A stretch of 64,000 nt of DNA from assembly GCA_031969915.1 (NCBI GenBank), contig DALYJJ010000002.1, positions 1 to 64,000 on the forward strand. The letters run 5' to 3'. Shown here in pieces: positions 1-9,076 of the stretch (within the stretch, counting starts at the first letter, position 1; the number at the start of each line of letters is the position of its first letter). The notes under the pieces were generated by a model. It was not told where the DNA came from. It did no database searches and was given only the letters and a program-made list of their open reading frames with translations. This DNA is from DALYJJ01 sp031969915. Its GTDB lineage: Bacteria > Acidobacteriota > Terriglobia > Bryobacterales > Bryobacteraceae. The position numbers were made by a program, and so were the translations under genes.

Positions 1-1
1 C

Positions 2-217
2 CTGCCACTGCACGGCTGGATCGACGACCTGTACGCGCAGTGGCAGGTGGGGCAGGGCGAGACGCCCGATCTTTCCCCGCTCGATCCAACGGGCACAAGC
101 CATCACCACGTTCCTTCCTGCACGGGCAGCCCGGCTCCCGTGCCGCACCACGAAATCGAGGCTGCAATGAAGGACTTGCGGCGGCGCCTTTCCCCGCGGC
201 CCGCGGCACGCACATAA
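2..217 (+). CDS. C-terminal end of an unidentified protein (partial)
   Basis: An open frame enters from the left edge and stops with TAA at 215-217. It codes for about 71 residues, with the G/C-ending codons typical of real genes in this window. The visible part begins with a stretch containing HGWIDDLYAQWQ. This His-x3-Asp-x2-Tyr-x2-Trp pattern is loosely like the second copper-binding helix of tyrosinases (HH-x3-D-x2-W-x2-W), but the match is short and I would not name the family on it. The last 40 residues are Pro- and His-rich and look disordered. The stop lies 8 bases before the start of the GH43-like gene, so the two could be cotranscribed. Confidence 0.5.
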   Translation: MPLHGWIDDLYAQWQVGQGETPDLSPLDPTGTSHHHVPSCTGSPAPVPHHEIEAAMKDLRRRLSPRPAART

Positions 218-225
218 TACTCTGC

Positions 226-1176
226 ATGACCGCAGTCCGCATCGCCGCCGCGGCGCTCCTGCTTTCTTTCACCGCCGCCGCGGCCGACCGCTACCTCTTC
301 ACTTCGTTCCGCAAGAACGGCGAGACCGGCGTCTATTTCGCCCTGAGCGAGGACGGCCGCGCCTGGCAGCCGCTCAACGCCAACCAGCCATGGGTGAAGC
401 CCGGGATTCCCGGCATGCTCATGCGTGACCCGTTCCTCGCCCGTGGCGCGGATGGCGTGTGGCACATGATCTGGACCACGGGATGGACTCGCGACGAGAA
501 GACCGGGGCGCTGACCATCGGCCACGCGTCGTCGAAGGACCTGGTCACCTGGAGCGAGCAGCGGCTGATTCCGGTGATGGGCAGCGAACCAACGGCGCGC
601 AACGCGTGGGCCCCCGAGGCCGTCTGGGACGAGACGCGCCGCGAGTGGAGGATCTTCTGGGCTTCGACCATTCCCGGGCGGTTTCCCGCCGAAGGCGAAA
701 GCGGCGGCCGCGGTTACAATCACCGGCTCTACGCCATGACCACCAGGGACTGGGTGTCCTTCAGCGAAGCGAAGCTGTGGTTCGATCCTGGTTTCAACGC
801 CATCGATTCCACTCTGGTGCGCGATGGGAAACGTTGGGTGATGGTCTTCAAGGACGAGCGCGAGAGCCCGGTTCAGAAGCGCCTGCGGCTGGCCTTCGCC
901 GATTCGGCGGCTGGGCCGTGGCGCGACGTGGGCGAGCCGTTTTCTCGCGATTGGATCGAAGGCCCCTCGGTGCTCCGCATGGGCGCGGAGTGGTGGATCT
1001 ACTACGACTCCTACCGCAAGCCGCAACACTATGGTGCGATTCGAACCCGCGATTGGAAGACATTTGAAGACGTCACGAAGGAGGTGCGCTTCCCGGCGGA
1101 CCACCGGCACGGAACGGTGGTTACGATCACCGAAGAGGCCGCGGACCGGCTTCGCAGCGCTGCCCCGGGACGGTGA
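226..1176 (+). CDS. Glycoside hydrolase family 43-like secreted enzyme
   Basis: Predicted secreted five-bladed beta-propeller glycosidase (316 residues), of the type that removes arabinose or xylose side chains from plant polysaccharides. The ATG at 226 is chosen because it is followed at once by a signal peptide (MTAVRIAAAALLLSF...AAAA). The longer frame upstream overlaps the preceding gene and has no such logic. The three acidic residues expected of GH43 are visible: Asp68 in RDPFLARG, Asp194 in AIDSTLV and Glu245 in WIEGPSVL. Repeated short WxxF/W and YYD motifs fit propeller blades. The exact substrate cannot be read from sequence; some relatives lack activity. It converges on the kinase gene downstream. 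Confidence 0.75.
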   Translation: MTAVRIAAAALLLSFTAAAADRYLFTSFRKNGETGVYFALSEDGRAWQPLNANQPWVKPGIPGMLMRDPFLARGADGVWHMIWTTGWTRDEKTGALTIGHASSKDLVTWSEQRLIPVMGSEPTARNAWAPEAVWDETRREWRIFWASTIPGRFPAEGESGGRGYNHRLYAMTTRDWVSFSEAKLWFDPGFNAIDSTLVRDGKRWVMVFKDERESPVQKRLRLAFADSAAGPWRDVGEPFSRDWIEGPSVLRMGAEWWIYYDSYRKPQHYGAIRTRDWKTFEDVTKEVRFPADHRHGTVVTITEEAADRLRSAAPGR

Positions 1177-1215
1177 TTCGCCGGCCGCGAGCCGCGCGAA
1201 GCGCGCGAAACGGGA

Positions 1216-3564
1216 TCAAGGCCGGCAGGCTGCCACGCGGGCGCGAATCAGGCCGGGATCGACGTTGGGAGCGGGCGGCTCAGCCGCGGCCGGCAACGCC
1301 TTCGCAGCCGCGCGCCAGTGGGAGCAGGCCTCAGTGTCCCGGCCCTGCCGTTCGAGTAGGCGCGCCATCCGCAGATGCATGTCGAGCGCGGAATTGTCGC
1401 CCGAGCCCGGCGAGCCGATTGCCGCTCGCAGCGCGATGGCCTCGCGAAACAGCGTCTTGGCTTCGGCGGGCGCCCCGTGATCGGCGAGGGTGCGGGCAAG
1501 GTTGCCGATCGACCATGCCAGCCGGTCCTGCATGCGCTTGTCCTGTGCGTCCCGGGCGGCCAATTCGCGACGGATTTCGACCGCCCGGCGCAGGTGCGGA
1601 ACGCCCTCGCCTGGCCTTCCGGAATACGCCAGACTCAGCCCGATCGAACCGTGATCGAAGGAGAGGTCCATGATCACGCTGGGGTCGCCGGGGCTGAGCG
1701 CGAGCCGCCGTTCGTCCAGTGCGAGCGCCTTCGCGCTTTGTACCGCGGCCGCGGCGAATTCGCGGCGTGCCGTCAGGAACGTGGCCGTGTTCTTGTGGAC
1801 CAGAGCGAGGTTGCGCATGCGAACGGAGTCCTGCGGGCTCGCGGCGAGTTCCGCGGTGTAATGCGCTTCGAGATCGGTCCACAGGCGGAGAACGTATGCA
1901 GGGTCGCGCTTCACATTGCCGGCCTGGTGAAACCAGATGCGGGCCTGCAGGTCCTTTGCCTGCGGATGCCGCGCTTCGGCGAGGCGGCGCTGTAACGCTA
2001 AAGCCTGATCTTCGTTGGCAAAGGACTCCGCGTAGCGCTGCATCGGAAGGTAGGGCCGCGCGAGCCGGTTCGAGATCAGTTCCACCCACACATCCGGACC
2101 AGCTCGGGGCAGGGATTCAAGCGCCGCCGCGCCATGCAGCAGGGCTTCCAGCGCTTTGTCCGGGTTGTTCAGGTTCGGCGTGTTGGTATTGAAGTACTGG
2201 TAAGCCACCTGGCGGTAACCGCGAGCGACGGAGAGCGCCAGCGGCTCGTCGCCTCCGATGTCCTTGGCCAGTTGGTCCAGGTAGCCGGCGGCTCGCTCGA
2301 CCGCCCAGGTGCGGTACTCAAGGGTATTCGGCACATTGGCCAGCTTCTGGGGCGTGTCGAAAATCAGGAGTTGCGCCATCTGCCGTGCCGCGGCGAAACG
2401 GCGCTCAGCGAGCGCGTGCTGCTGCTGCGCTTCCCGAAACTGAAACGCAAAGGCGGCGAGTGCCACGAGCGTGGCGGCCAACCCGATGACGGCCGCCCCC
2501 ACCGCGCCCCGATGCCGCGCCACGTACTTGCGGGCGTAGTATCCCAATGACGGCGGCTGAGCGGAAACGGGCTCGCCCGCGCGATACCGCCGGATCTCCT
2601 CCCGCAGTTCGGCCGCGCTATGGTAGCGCCGCGCCGGGTCCTTCGCCGAGGCCTTGCCGGCGATGGCGCGCAGCTCGCGATCAATCGCGCTGGTACGCGG
2701 CAGCTCCTCGGCGGAGATGCGCCGAATGGCCTCGTCAATGGGGAGACGGTCCACGGGCTGCGCGGCTTCTTCCGAGACGAGTTCGAACAGCAGCAGACCG
2801 AGCGAATAGATGTCGGACGGAATGCGCGCCGGCAGGCCGCGCGCCTGCTCGGGACTGGCGTAGCCGAGGGTGAGCGCGCGCAAGGTGGTCTGCCGCGCCA
2901 CGGGCGAATCGGCGGCAAGGTCCACCAATTGCGCGATCCCGAAGTCGAGCAGTTTCGCCTGGCCGGTGTCGGTGACCAGAACGTTCGAGGGCTTCAGGTC
3001 CTGATGAACGATCAGGCTCTCATGCGCCGCCTGCACGGCCGAGCAAACCTGTTCGAACAGCTCCAGCCGCTGGTGCACGCTCTTTCCCGCGGCCCAGCGG
3101 TCCATCGGCTGTCCTTCCACCCACTCCATCACCAGAAAGGGCCGCCCGCCGCTCTGGCCTCCGTCGAGCAGAGTCACAATGTTCGGGTGCGAGAGCTGGG
3201 CGAGCATCTGCCTCTCCCGCGTGAACAGCCGGTGCGCATCCCGGAGGGCGAGGACGGGCGCCAGAACCTTGATCGCCACGGGCTTGTGGAAGTCGGCCTC
3301 GCGATGGCCGCGGTAGACCTCGCCCATCCCTCCGTGGGCGATGAACTCGTCGATCCTGTACGCGCCCAACTCCGTTCCCGGAGGCAGACGCAGACTCGGC
3401 GGTTCCAAAAATCCGTCCGCTTCGATGTCCGCCCGCAGCATGCGCTCGGCCTCGACGCGGACTTCGGGCGGGTGCGCGGCCAACAGTTGTGCCTGACGGT
3501 CCGGCGGTTTGCCGGTGGCATCCAAATAGGCTTCGCGGACTTGCTCCCACAGCCGGCGATCCAT
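1216..3564 (-). CDS. Ser/Thr protein kinase with membrane anchor and TPR-like C-terminus
   Basis: 782-residue membrane-bound Hanks-type kinase. The kinase domain spans roughly residues 65-330: Gly-rich loop GGMGEVYRG, AIKVL lysine, HQDLKPSN catalytic loop, DFG, and the ASPEQARG segment. A single transmembrane helix follows near residue 355. The remaining ~400 residues are helical and TPR-like, probably an extracytoplasmic sensor or scaffold. The N-terminal ~60 residues form the small helical domain usual in acidobacterial kinases. The HRD arginine is replaced by Gln, so this is a non-RD kinase, while the catalytic Asp and the DFG are intact. It lies 42 bases downstream of the ECF sigma gene on the same strand, a common pairing in which kinase and sigma factor form one signalling unit. 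Confidence 0.9.
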   Translation of the reverse strand: MDRRLWEQVREAYLDATGKPPDRQAQLLAAHPPEVRVEAERMLRADIEADGFLEPPSLRLPPGTELGAYRIDEFIAHGGMGEVYRGHREADFHKPVAIKVLAPVLALRDAHRLFTRERQMLAQLSHPNIVTLLDGGQSGGRPFLVMEWVEGQPMDRWAAGKSVHQRLELFEQVCSAVQAAHESLIVHQDLKPSNVLVTDTGQAKLLDFGIAQLVDLAADSPVARQTTLRALTLGYASPEQARGLPARIPSDIYSLGLLLFELVSEEAAQPVDRLPIDEAIRRISAEELPRTSAIDRELRAIAGKASAKDPARRYHSAAELREEIRRYRAGEPVSAQPPSLGYYARKYVARHRGAVGAAVIGLAATLVALAAFAFQFREAQQQHALAERRFAAARQMAQLLIFDTPQKLANVPNTLEYRTWAVERAAGYLDQLAKDIGGDEPLALSVARGYRQVAYQYFNTNTPNLNNPDKALEALLHGAAALESLPRAGPDVWVELISNRLARPYLPMQRYAESFANEDQALALQRRLAEARHPQAKDLQARIWFHQAGNVKRDPAYVLRLWTDLEAHYTAELAASPQDSVRMRNLALVHKNTATFLTARREFAAAAVQSAKALALDERRLALSPGDPSVIMDLSFDHGSIGLSLAYSGRPGEGVPHLRRAVEIRRELAARDAQDKRMQDRLAWSIGNLARTLADHGAPAEAKTLFREAIALRAAIGSPGSGDNSALDMHLRMARLLERQGRDTEACSHWRAAAKALPAAAEPPAPNVDPGLIRARVAACRP

Positions 3565-3606
3565 GGCGTCCTCTTCCCACGTGGCGCGAACGGCCCGCGG
3601 CGCGGC

Positions 3607-4188
3607 TCAGTTCCCGGCGCCGCCTTTCATCTTCTGATACAGCCAGGCCCGTGCCGCCGCCCAGTCGCGCTTCACCGTCGCCGGCGAGCTGCCCATGATC
3701 GCCGCGGTCTCTTCAATCGAAAGTCCCCCGAAGAAGCGTAGTTCCACGACGCGCGCGCGCTCCGGGTCGAAGCCCGCGAACTCGTCAAGAGCGCAATCGA
3801 GCGCCAACACGTCGAGGTCGGGTTCCACAGCGAGCGCGATCAGTCCGATGTCCTCAGGAACGGCGCCCTCGCCCCGCTTGAGCGCGTTTCGAGCGCGCGC
3901 GTGGTCCACCAGCACGCGCCTCATGGCGCGCGCCGCGGCCCCGAAGAAGTGGGCGCGGCTGTTCCAATCCGATTGCGTCTGGTCAACCAGACGCAGGTAG
4001 GCTTCGTGAACCAGCGCTGTGCAGCCGAGCGTATGGCCGGCGCGCTCGGTGCGAAGCAGCAGGCGCGCGAGACGCCGCAATTCGTCGTACACCAAAGGAA
4101 CGATCTGATCGAAGGCCCCGGCGTCCCCTTCCGACCAGCGCGATAGCAGCAGCGTCAGCGTCGCGCCCCGGGCGTCGTCCTGCGGCAT
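3607..4188 (-). CDS. ECF-type RNA polymerase sigma factor (kinase-associated group)
   Basis: 193-residue ECF sigma factor. Region 2 covers about residues 20-95 (DAGAFDQIVPLVYDELRRLA through the RRVLVDHAR segment). Region 4 covers about 130-190 and contains the helix-turn-helix LSIEETAAIMGSSPATVKRD. The motif LVHEAYLRLV and the overall layout are those of the sigma group common in Acidobacteria and Planctomycetes, whose members sit beside Ser/Thr kinases and have no classical anti-sigma partner. That matches the kinase gene immediately downstream. A DinB-fold gene ends 18 bases upstream on the same strand, so all three may share one transcript. Target promoters are unknown. Confidence 0.9.
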   Translation of the reverse strand: MPQDDARGATLTLLLSRWSEGDAGAFDQIVPLVYDELRRLARLLLRTERAGHTLGCTALVHEAYLRLVDQTQSDWNSRAHFFGAAARAMRRVLVDHARARNALKRGEGAVPEDIGLIALAVEPDLDVLALDCALDEFAGFDPERARVVELRFFGGLSIEETAAIMGSSPATVKRDWAAARAWLYQKMKGGAGN

Positions 4189-4206
4189 ACGAGCCTCGGC
4201 GGCCGG

Positions 4207-4734
4207 CTACTTCTTTTGGGACCGCGCGGTGGATGGCGGCGTCAGCCCTTTGGTCCGCAGATAGCCAACCATGTTGCCGTAGTGCCCGTACCAGTTCGTG
4301 AGCAGCGCCACCATCACGTTCACGGGCACATACTGGCGCCCGCCCAGCGACACCGGTTGCACGGATTTCTCGTCCGTCATCGATTGAAACGCCGAGTCGC
4401 AGAACGCGAAAGAGCTCTCGAGCGCTTTCACCAGGTCGGCCTTCGGGCTCTTCGGCGTCACCTTCGGTGCGTCCGTCGCCGCCTTGCCGGTGATTTGCGC
4501 GCACATCCCGTAGTTCATTCCGGCGTTGTGCTCGATCCACTCGGCGAAGCTGCGCTGGCCGGCTGTGAGCTGGTAGCTGTAGCTGTCTTCCGGCATCAAT
4601 TGCGCTGCTTCTACCATATTCATCTTTGCGGTCTGGTATCGCGGCATGATCGCGCCCATAATCGGCGTGCCGGTTTGCGCCAGTGCCGGTGTTACAACCG
4701 TCACGAAACCCAGGAGCCAGAGCTTGGTTGGCAT
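4207..4734 (-). CDS. Secreted DinB-fold protein
   Basis: DinB-like four-helix bundle protein with an export signal, 175 residues. The start at 4734 gives a clean signal peptide (MPTKLWLLGFVTVVTPALA); a longer frame reaching 4860 adds 42 residues without one. Likely metal ligands are the His residues in EWIEHNAG and NWYGHYGNM, the usual spacing for DinB folds. The family is large and mostly uncharacterised; thiol-dependent S-transferase activity is known for a few members. A TACAAT hexamer lies only 7 bases before the start codon (4742-4747, minus strand), suggesting an almost leaderless message. The ECF sigma and kinase genes follow on the same strand. Confidence 0.8.
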   Translation of the reverse strand: MPTKLWLLGFVTVVTPALAQTGTPIMGAIMPRYQTAKMNMVEAAQLMPEDSYSYQLTAGQRSFAEWIEHNAGMNYGMCAQITGKAATDAPKVTPKSPKADLVKALESSFAFCDSAFQSMTDEKSVQPVSLGGRQYVPVNVMVALLTNWYGHYGNMVGYLRTKGLTPPSTARSQKK

Positions 4735-4741
4735 GCTGGGA

Positions 4742-4747
4742 ATTGTA
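4742..4747 (-). promoter_or_regulatory. Candidate -10 element of the DinB gene
   Basis: TACAAT on the minus strand, 7 bases before the ATG at 4734. No consensus -35 is visible. If it is used, transcription would begin at or next to the start codon. It is one of about a dozen similarly placed hexamers in this window. Confidence 0.4.
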
Positions 4748-4877
4748 GCAGGGACGCACAACGAGTCCCATTTGCGGACAGTGCCGGCGGGCGCGGACGC
4801 GAAAAACCGCAGCTTCGAAGTGGCCCCTGGCGTGCCGTCTCCCGCGGGGCATGCGGACACTCGGCCACACGGTTGCC

Positions 4878-7286
4878 ATGGATCTGCGGTATGCGCTGCG
4901 GATCTTCGCCCGAAACCCGGCGTTCACGATGTTGGCCGTGTGCGCGCTTACATTGGGGATCGGAGCGAACACCGCGATCTTCACCGTGGTAGACGCGGTG
5001 CTTCTGCGTCCGTTAGGCTTTCGCGAACCCGAACGCCTGGTGATGGTGTGGGAGCACCAAAAGCAGCGCGGCCGTCAGTTCAACGTGGTGGCCCCCGCCA
5101 ACTACCTGGATTGGAAGAACGAGGCAAAGTCCTTTGAGTCCTGGAGCCTCCTGCAGGGCATGACCATGAATCTGACGGGACAGGGAGAGCCGGAGGAACT
5201 GCCCGTCGATCTGGTGGAGTCCGGTTACTTTGAGACGGTGGGGGTGCAGCCGATGCTCGGCCGGACGTTTCGTCCGGAAGAGGCGGGCGTCCGCGAGGCG
5301 CGCGCAGTCGTGCTGAGCGATGCGCTGTGGCAGAGGAGGTTTGGCGCCGACCGGTCGATCGTCGGACGATCGATCCGGGTGGACGGTGAACTGGTGAACG
5401 TCGTGGGTGTCATGCCCGCCACAATGCCGGCGATCGGGCGGCAACCGCAGATGTGGGTGGCGTTTCAACTCGACCCCGCGCGGAACTACCGGCAGCGGGC
5501 TGGGCGTTACCTGCGCGTGGTTGCACGGCTCCGGCCCGGAGTCTCAGCGGAACAGGCTCAGTCCGAACTGGCGGGCATCGCCGCGCGTCTGGAACAACGC
5601 CACCCGGACTTCAACAAGAACTGGGGAGTGAATGTCGTTCGCCTGCACGAGAACATGACGCGTGGCGTGCGCACGGCCCTCTTGGTCTTCCTGAGCGCGG
5701 TCGGGTTTGTGCTCCTGATCGCCTGTGCCAACGTCGCGAATCTGTTGCTCGCGCGGGCTGCCGCCCGAAGCCGGGAGATGGCCGTGCGGCTTTCGCTGGG
5801 CGCCGTCAGGGGACGGCTGATCCGCCAGGTGCTGACCGAGAGCGTGTTGCTCGCCGCGGCCGGCGCGGTGCTCGGATCGGCCTTGGCTTATTGGGGCGTC
5901 GAAGCGCTTCGCGCCGCCAAGCCCCAGGGGTTGCCGCGAATCGACGAGATGGTGCTCAGCGGCCGCGTGCTCGCCTTTACCGCATTCCTGGCGGTCTTGA
6001 CGGGGATCGCCTTCGGCCTCGCACCCGCGCTCGTCGCCGGCCGGGCGAACCTGAACGACACGCTGAAGCAGGGCGGGCGTGCGGGGGGCGCCCTCAGCGG
6101 CGGACGCCGCCTTAGGAACGCCTTCGTCGTGCTGCAAGTCGCTCTGTCGCTTGTCCTCCTGACCGGCGCGGGATTGATGATCCGCAGCTTCGCGAAACTG
6201 CTCGAGGTGGCGCCGGGCTTTGAACCGAAGCACCTGCTCACGATGCAAATCAATCTGCCTCGGGACCCGCAATTTCGCGAGGCCGGCAAGCAGACCGCGT
6301 ATTACGCCGCGGCGTTGGATCGCATCCGGCGCCTCCCAGGCGTGGCTGCGGCATCGGCGATCACGTGGATGCCCCTGACCGGGCCCGGCGCGGCGACGTC
6401 CTTCACGGTCGAGGGCCGCCCGCAGCCGCCGGCCGGCGAACTGCCGGTGACCGAAGCGAGGCCGGTGATGCCGGGCTATTTCGAGACCATGCGGATTCCG
6501 CTGCTGCGAGGTCGATGGCTGACGGAGCAGGACAACCGCCCCGAAGCGCCGCGCCGCTTCATTGTGAGCGAGGCGATGGTCCGCCAGATCTTCCCCAATG
6601 AAGATCCGATCGGCAAGCGCCTGAAGGTCAGCATGGGCGACGATCAGGCGGGCGAGATCGTTGGCGTGGCGGGCGACATCAAGTACAACGGCCCGGATGG
6701 CGAAGTGCGGCCCACGGTGTACTATCCTCTCGCGCACCTCGCGGTCGGGTTCGCCACGTTTGTCGTTCGCACGGAAGGCGAGCCGATGACGCTGGCGCCC
6801 GCGATCACACGCGCCATTCGTGAGGGCGCGCCGAATCAGCCCATCTCGGAGTTGCGCACAATGGAAGAGTATCTCTCGCGATCCGTCGCACAGCCGCGGT
6901 TCCGAACGGCGATCCTGTCGATCTTCGCGATTATCGCTCTGGCGCTGGCCGCGGTGGGCGTCTACGGCGTGATGTCCTACGCGGTGTCGCAGCGCACCGG
7001 CGAGATCGGCGTGCGGATGGCGCTCGGCGCGCGGCAGGGCGACGTGCTGCGCATGGTTGTTTTCGACGGCCTCAAACTCGCGGCCCTCGGCGTCGCCGCG
7101 GGCGCAGTCTCGTCCGCCGCGCTCACGCGGTGGCTCAAGACGTTGCTCTTCGAAGTGGACGCAACCGATCCGCTCACGTTCGCCAGCGTGGCGGGAACCA
7201 TGGCTCTTGTAGCGGCGTTGGCCTGCTACCTTCCAGCGCGGCGGGCGGCACGGCTCGACCCGACTGTCGCATTGAGGTACGAGTGA
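4878..7286 (+). CDS. ADOP-type ABC transporter permease (FtsX/MacB-like)
   Basis: About 802-residue inner-membrane permease made of two fused MacB-type halves, each with a periplasmic core domain and an FtsX domain. The N-terminal helix region carries the hallmark TLGIGANTAIFTVVDAVLLRPL of acidobacterial orphan permeases. The FtsX segments lie near residues 270-410 and 670-800. No ATP-binding partner gene is adjacent, as usual for this group. I chose the ATG at 4878 (MDLRYALRIF), which matches family starts; an in-frame ATG at 4851 would add nine residues. The stop codon overlaps the start of the next short gene (TGATG), so the two are translationally coupled. Substrate unknown; export of peptides or lipids is typical for MacB relatives. 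Confidence 0.9.
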   Translation: MDLRYALRIFARNPAFTMLAVCALTLGIGANTAIFTVVDAVLLRPLGFREPERLVMVWEHQKQRGRQFNVVAPANYLDWKNEAKSFESWSLLQGMTMNLTGQGEPEELPVDLVESGYFETVGVQPMLGRTFRPEEAGVREARAVVLSDALWQRRFGADRSIVGRSIRVDGELVNVVGVMPATMPAIGRQPQMWVAFQLDPARNYRQRAGRYLRVVARLRPGVSAEQAQSELAGIAARLEQRHPDFNKNWGVNVVRLHENMTRGVRTALLVFLSAVGFVLLIACANVANLLLARAAARSREMAVRLSLGAVRGRLIRQVLTESVLLAAAGAVLGSALAYWGVEALRAAKPQGLPRIDEMVLSGRVLAFTAFLAVLTGIAFGLAPALVAGRANLNDTLKQGGRAGGALSGGRRLRNAFVVLQVALSLVLLTGAGLMIRSFAKLLEVAPGFEPKHLLTMQINLPRDPQFREAGKQTAYYAAALDRIRRLPGVAAASAITWMPLTGPGAATSFTVEGRPQPPAGELPVTEARPVMPGYFETMRIPLLRGRWLTEQDNRPEAPRRFIVSEAMVRQIFPNEDPIGKRLKVSMGDDQAGEIVGVAGDIKYNGPDGEVRPTVYYPLAHLAVGFATFVVRTEGEPMTLAPAITRAIREGAPNQPISELRTMEEYLSRSVAQPRFRTAILSIFAIIALALAAVGVYGVMSYAVSQRTGEIGVRMALGARQGDVLRMVVFDGLKLAALGVAAGAVSSAALTRWLKTLLFEVDATDPLTFASVAGTMALVAALACYLPARRAARLDPTVALRYE

Positions 7287-7780
7287 TGCTGGCTTTGGTC
7301 TTTGCCGGGTTTACGCTGCTGGGGCCTCCCGCCGTCCAGCGCGAGACGTTTCACTGGAGCGGTTCGCTGGGGCGCGGGGAGACGATTGAGATCCTGGGCG
7401 TAAGCGGATCGCTGCGCACCGATGCCTCAGTGGACGGCGACGTCCACGTGATGGCGGTGAAGGAAGGCCGCCGCGACGACCCGGACCGGGTCGAGATTGA
7501 AATCTCCTCCCACTCCCAAGGCGTCACCCTCTGTACCGCTTATCCCGGCTCGGGGCCGTGCCGCCCTGGCGCCGCGGAACCCGTGGAGACGTCGAGCGAC
7601 GTGCGCGTGAACTACGTCGTGCTGCTTCCCAAGGGTGTCCGCCTGGTGGCGCGCGACCTGGAAGGCGCGGCCATACACTATAATCGAGACTCCTCGAAAT
7701 GCTCCGAACCCCTTCGCAGATCCGCATTCTCATCGCCGACGACCAGCCGGACGTCCTCGAGGCGCTCCGCTTCCTCCTGA
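7286..7780 (+). pseudogene. Truncated DUF4097-like secreted protein
   Basis: Starts at ATG 7286, overlapping the permease stop. The first ~130 residues carry a short hydrophobic leader, then a beta-rich segment with SGSLRTDASVDGDVHV and VNYVVLLPKGVRLVARDLEG, which resembles the front of DUF4097-type repeat proteins. In intact family members, more repeats of the same kind would follow the LVARDLEG position. Here the similarity ends at about base 7670. The remaining frame, rich in Ser and Arg, overlaps the first 82 bases of the response-regulator gene and looks like noise. I read it as the stump of a gene cut off by the fusion point with the regulator's upstream region. A short but functional protein is possible. 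Confidence 0.5.
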
Positions 7781-9069
7781 AGGGCGAAGGGTTTCAAATC
7801 GATTCGGCGGCCTCGCCGAACGCCATCGTCGCGGCGCTCGAAGCCAAGGAATTCGATGCGCTGCTGATGGACCTCAACTACACCCGCGACACCACGTCCG
7901 GGCAGGAAGGCCTCGATCTCCTGAACCGCATCCAGGGGATCGACAGCACGCTTCCGGTGATCGTCATGACCGCCTGGGGCAGCGTCGAGCTCGCCGTGGA
8001 GGCCATGCGCCGCGGCGCCCGCGACTTCATCCAGAAGCCCTGGGAAAACGCCCGGCTGCTGGCCATCGTCAAGACCCAGATCGAACTCAGTGAGGCGCTG
8101 CGCCGCAGCCAGCGGCTGGAGGCGGAGAACCGTCTGCTGCGCGCCGACGGCCTGCCCACGATGATCGCCGAAGCGCCGTCGATGCAGCCCGTGCTCCAGT
8201 TGATCAGCCGCGTCGGTCCCTCCGACGCCAACGTCCTGATCACGGGCGAGCCCGGCGCCGGCAAGGAGGTCGTCGCCCGGACGCTGCACGCGATTTCGTT
8301 GCGCGCCAACAAGCCGATGGTCACCGTCAACGCCGGGGGGCTGGCCGAAGGCATTTTCGAAAGCGAACTCTTCGGCCACATCAAGGGCGCCTTCACGGAT
8401 GCCAAGACGGACCGCGTCGGCCGTTTCGAACTCGCCGACACCGGCACGCTGTTTCTCGACGAGATCGCGAACGTCCCGCCGAACCTGCAGGCAAAGTTGC
8501 TGCGCGTGCTCGAGATCGGTGAGATGGAGCGGGTGGGCTCTTCGAAGACGAAGAAAGTGGATGTCCGCGTGATCTCCGCCACCAATGCGATTCTGCCCGA
8601 AGAGGTCGCCAACGGCCGATTTCGCCAGGATCTCCTGTTCCGGCTGAACACCGTCGAGATCCACCTGCCCCCCTTGCGCGAACGGCGTGAGGACATACCC
8701 GTGCTCGCCTCGCATTTCCTGACTACCCACGCGCGCCGCTACCGGCGTAATCTCACGGGCTTCGACCAGGGCGCGGTGCAGGCGCTGCTCGACAATTCGT
8801 GGCAGGGCAACGTCCGCGAACTGAACCACGTCATCGAGCGCGCGGTGCTGATGGCCCAGGAGCCGCTCATTCGCCAGGGCGATCTCGCGCTTCGCACAGG
8901 CCGCGAAGGCGGACCGCAGCGCATCGAGGATATGAGCCTGGAGGAAGTGGAGTGCTTCCTCATCAAGAAGGCGCTTGCCCGCTACGGCGGCAACGTGAGC
9001 CACGCGGCCAACGCGCTCGGCCTGAGCCGCAGTGCGCTCTACCGGCGCCTGCAGCGATACGGATTGTAG
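7699..9069 (+). CDS. Sigma-54-dependent response regulator (NtrC family)
   Basis: 456 residues with the three NtrC domains. The receiver spans 1-125 (acidic pocket IADDQPD, phosphoacceptor Asp in LLMDLNY). The AAA+ domain spans about 150-385 (Walker A GEPGAGKE, Walker B FLDEIA, arginine finger region FRQDLLFRLN). A C-terminal Fis-type helix-turn-helix ends in LGLSRSALYRRLQRYGL. The sigma-54-contacting loop reads GAFTDA instead of GAFTGA. The receiver has a small insertion after the phosphoacceptor (NYTRDTTSGQEG). The next gene, a histidine kinase, starts 7 bases later, so the two form a pair. It should activate sigma-54 promoters; the targets are not visible here. A TATAAT sits at 7679-7684, 14 bases before the start. 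Confidence 0.92.
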   Translation: MLRTPSQIRILIADDQPDVLEALRFLLKGEGFQIDSAASPNAIVAALEAKEFDALLMDLNYTRDTTSGQEGLDLLNRIQGIDSTLPVIVMTAWGSVELAVEAMRRGARDFIQKPWENARLLAIVKTQIELSEALRRSQRLEAENRLLRADGLPTMIAEAPSMQPVLQLISRVGPSDANVLITGEPGAGKEVVARTLHAISLRANKPMVTVNAGGLAEGIFESELFGHIKGAFTDAKTDRVGRFELADTGTLFLDEIANVPPNLQAKLLRVLEIGEMERVGSSKTKKVDVRVISATNAILPEEVANGRFRQDLLFRLNTVEIHLPPLRERREDIPVLASHFLTTHARRYRRNLTGFDQGAVQALLDNSWQGNVRELNHVIERAVLMAQEPLIRQGDLALRTGREGGPQRIEDMSLEEVECFLIKKALARYGGNVSHAANALGLSRSALYRRLQRYGL

Positions 9070-9076
9070 TCCGGCA

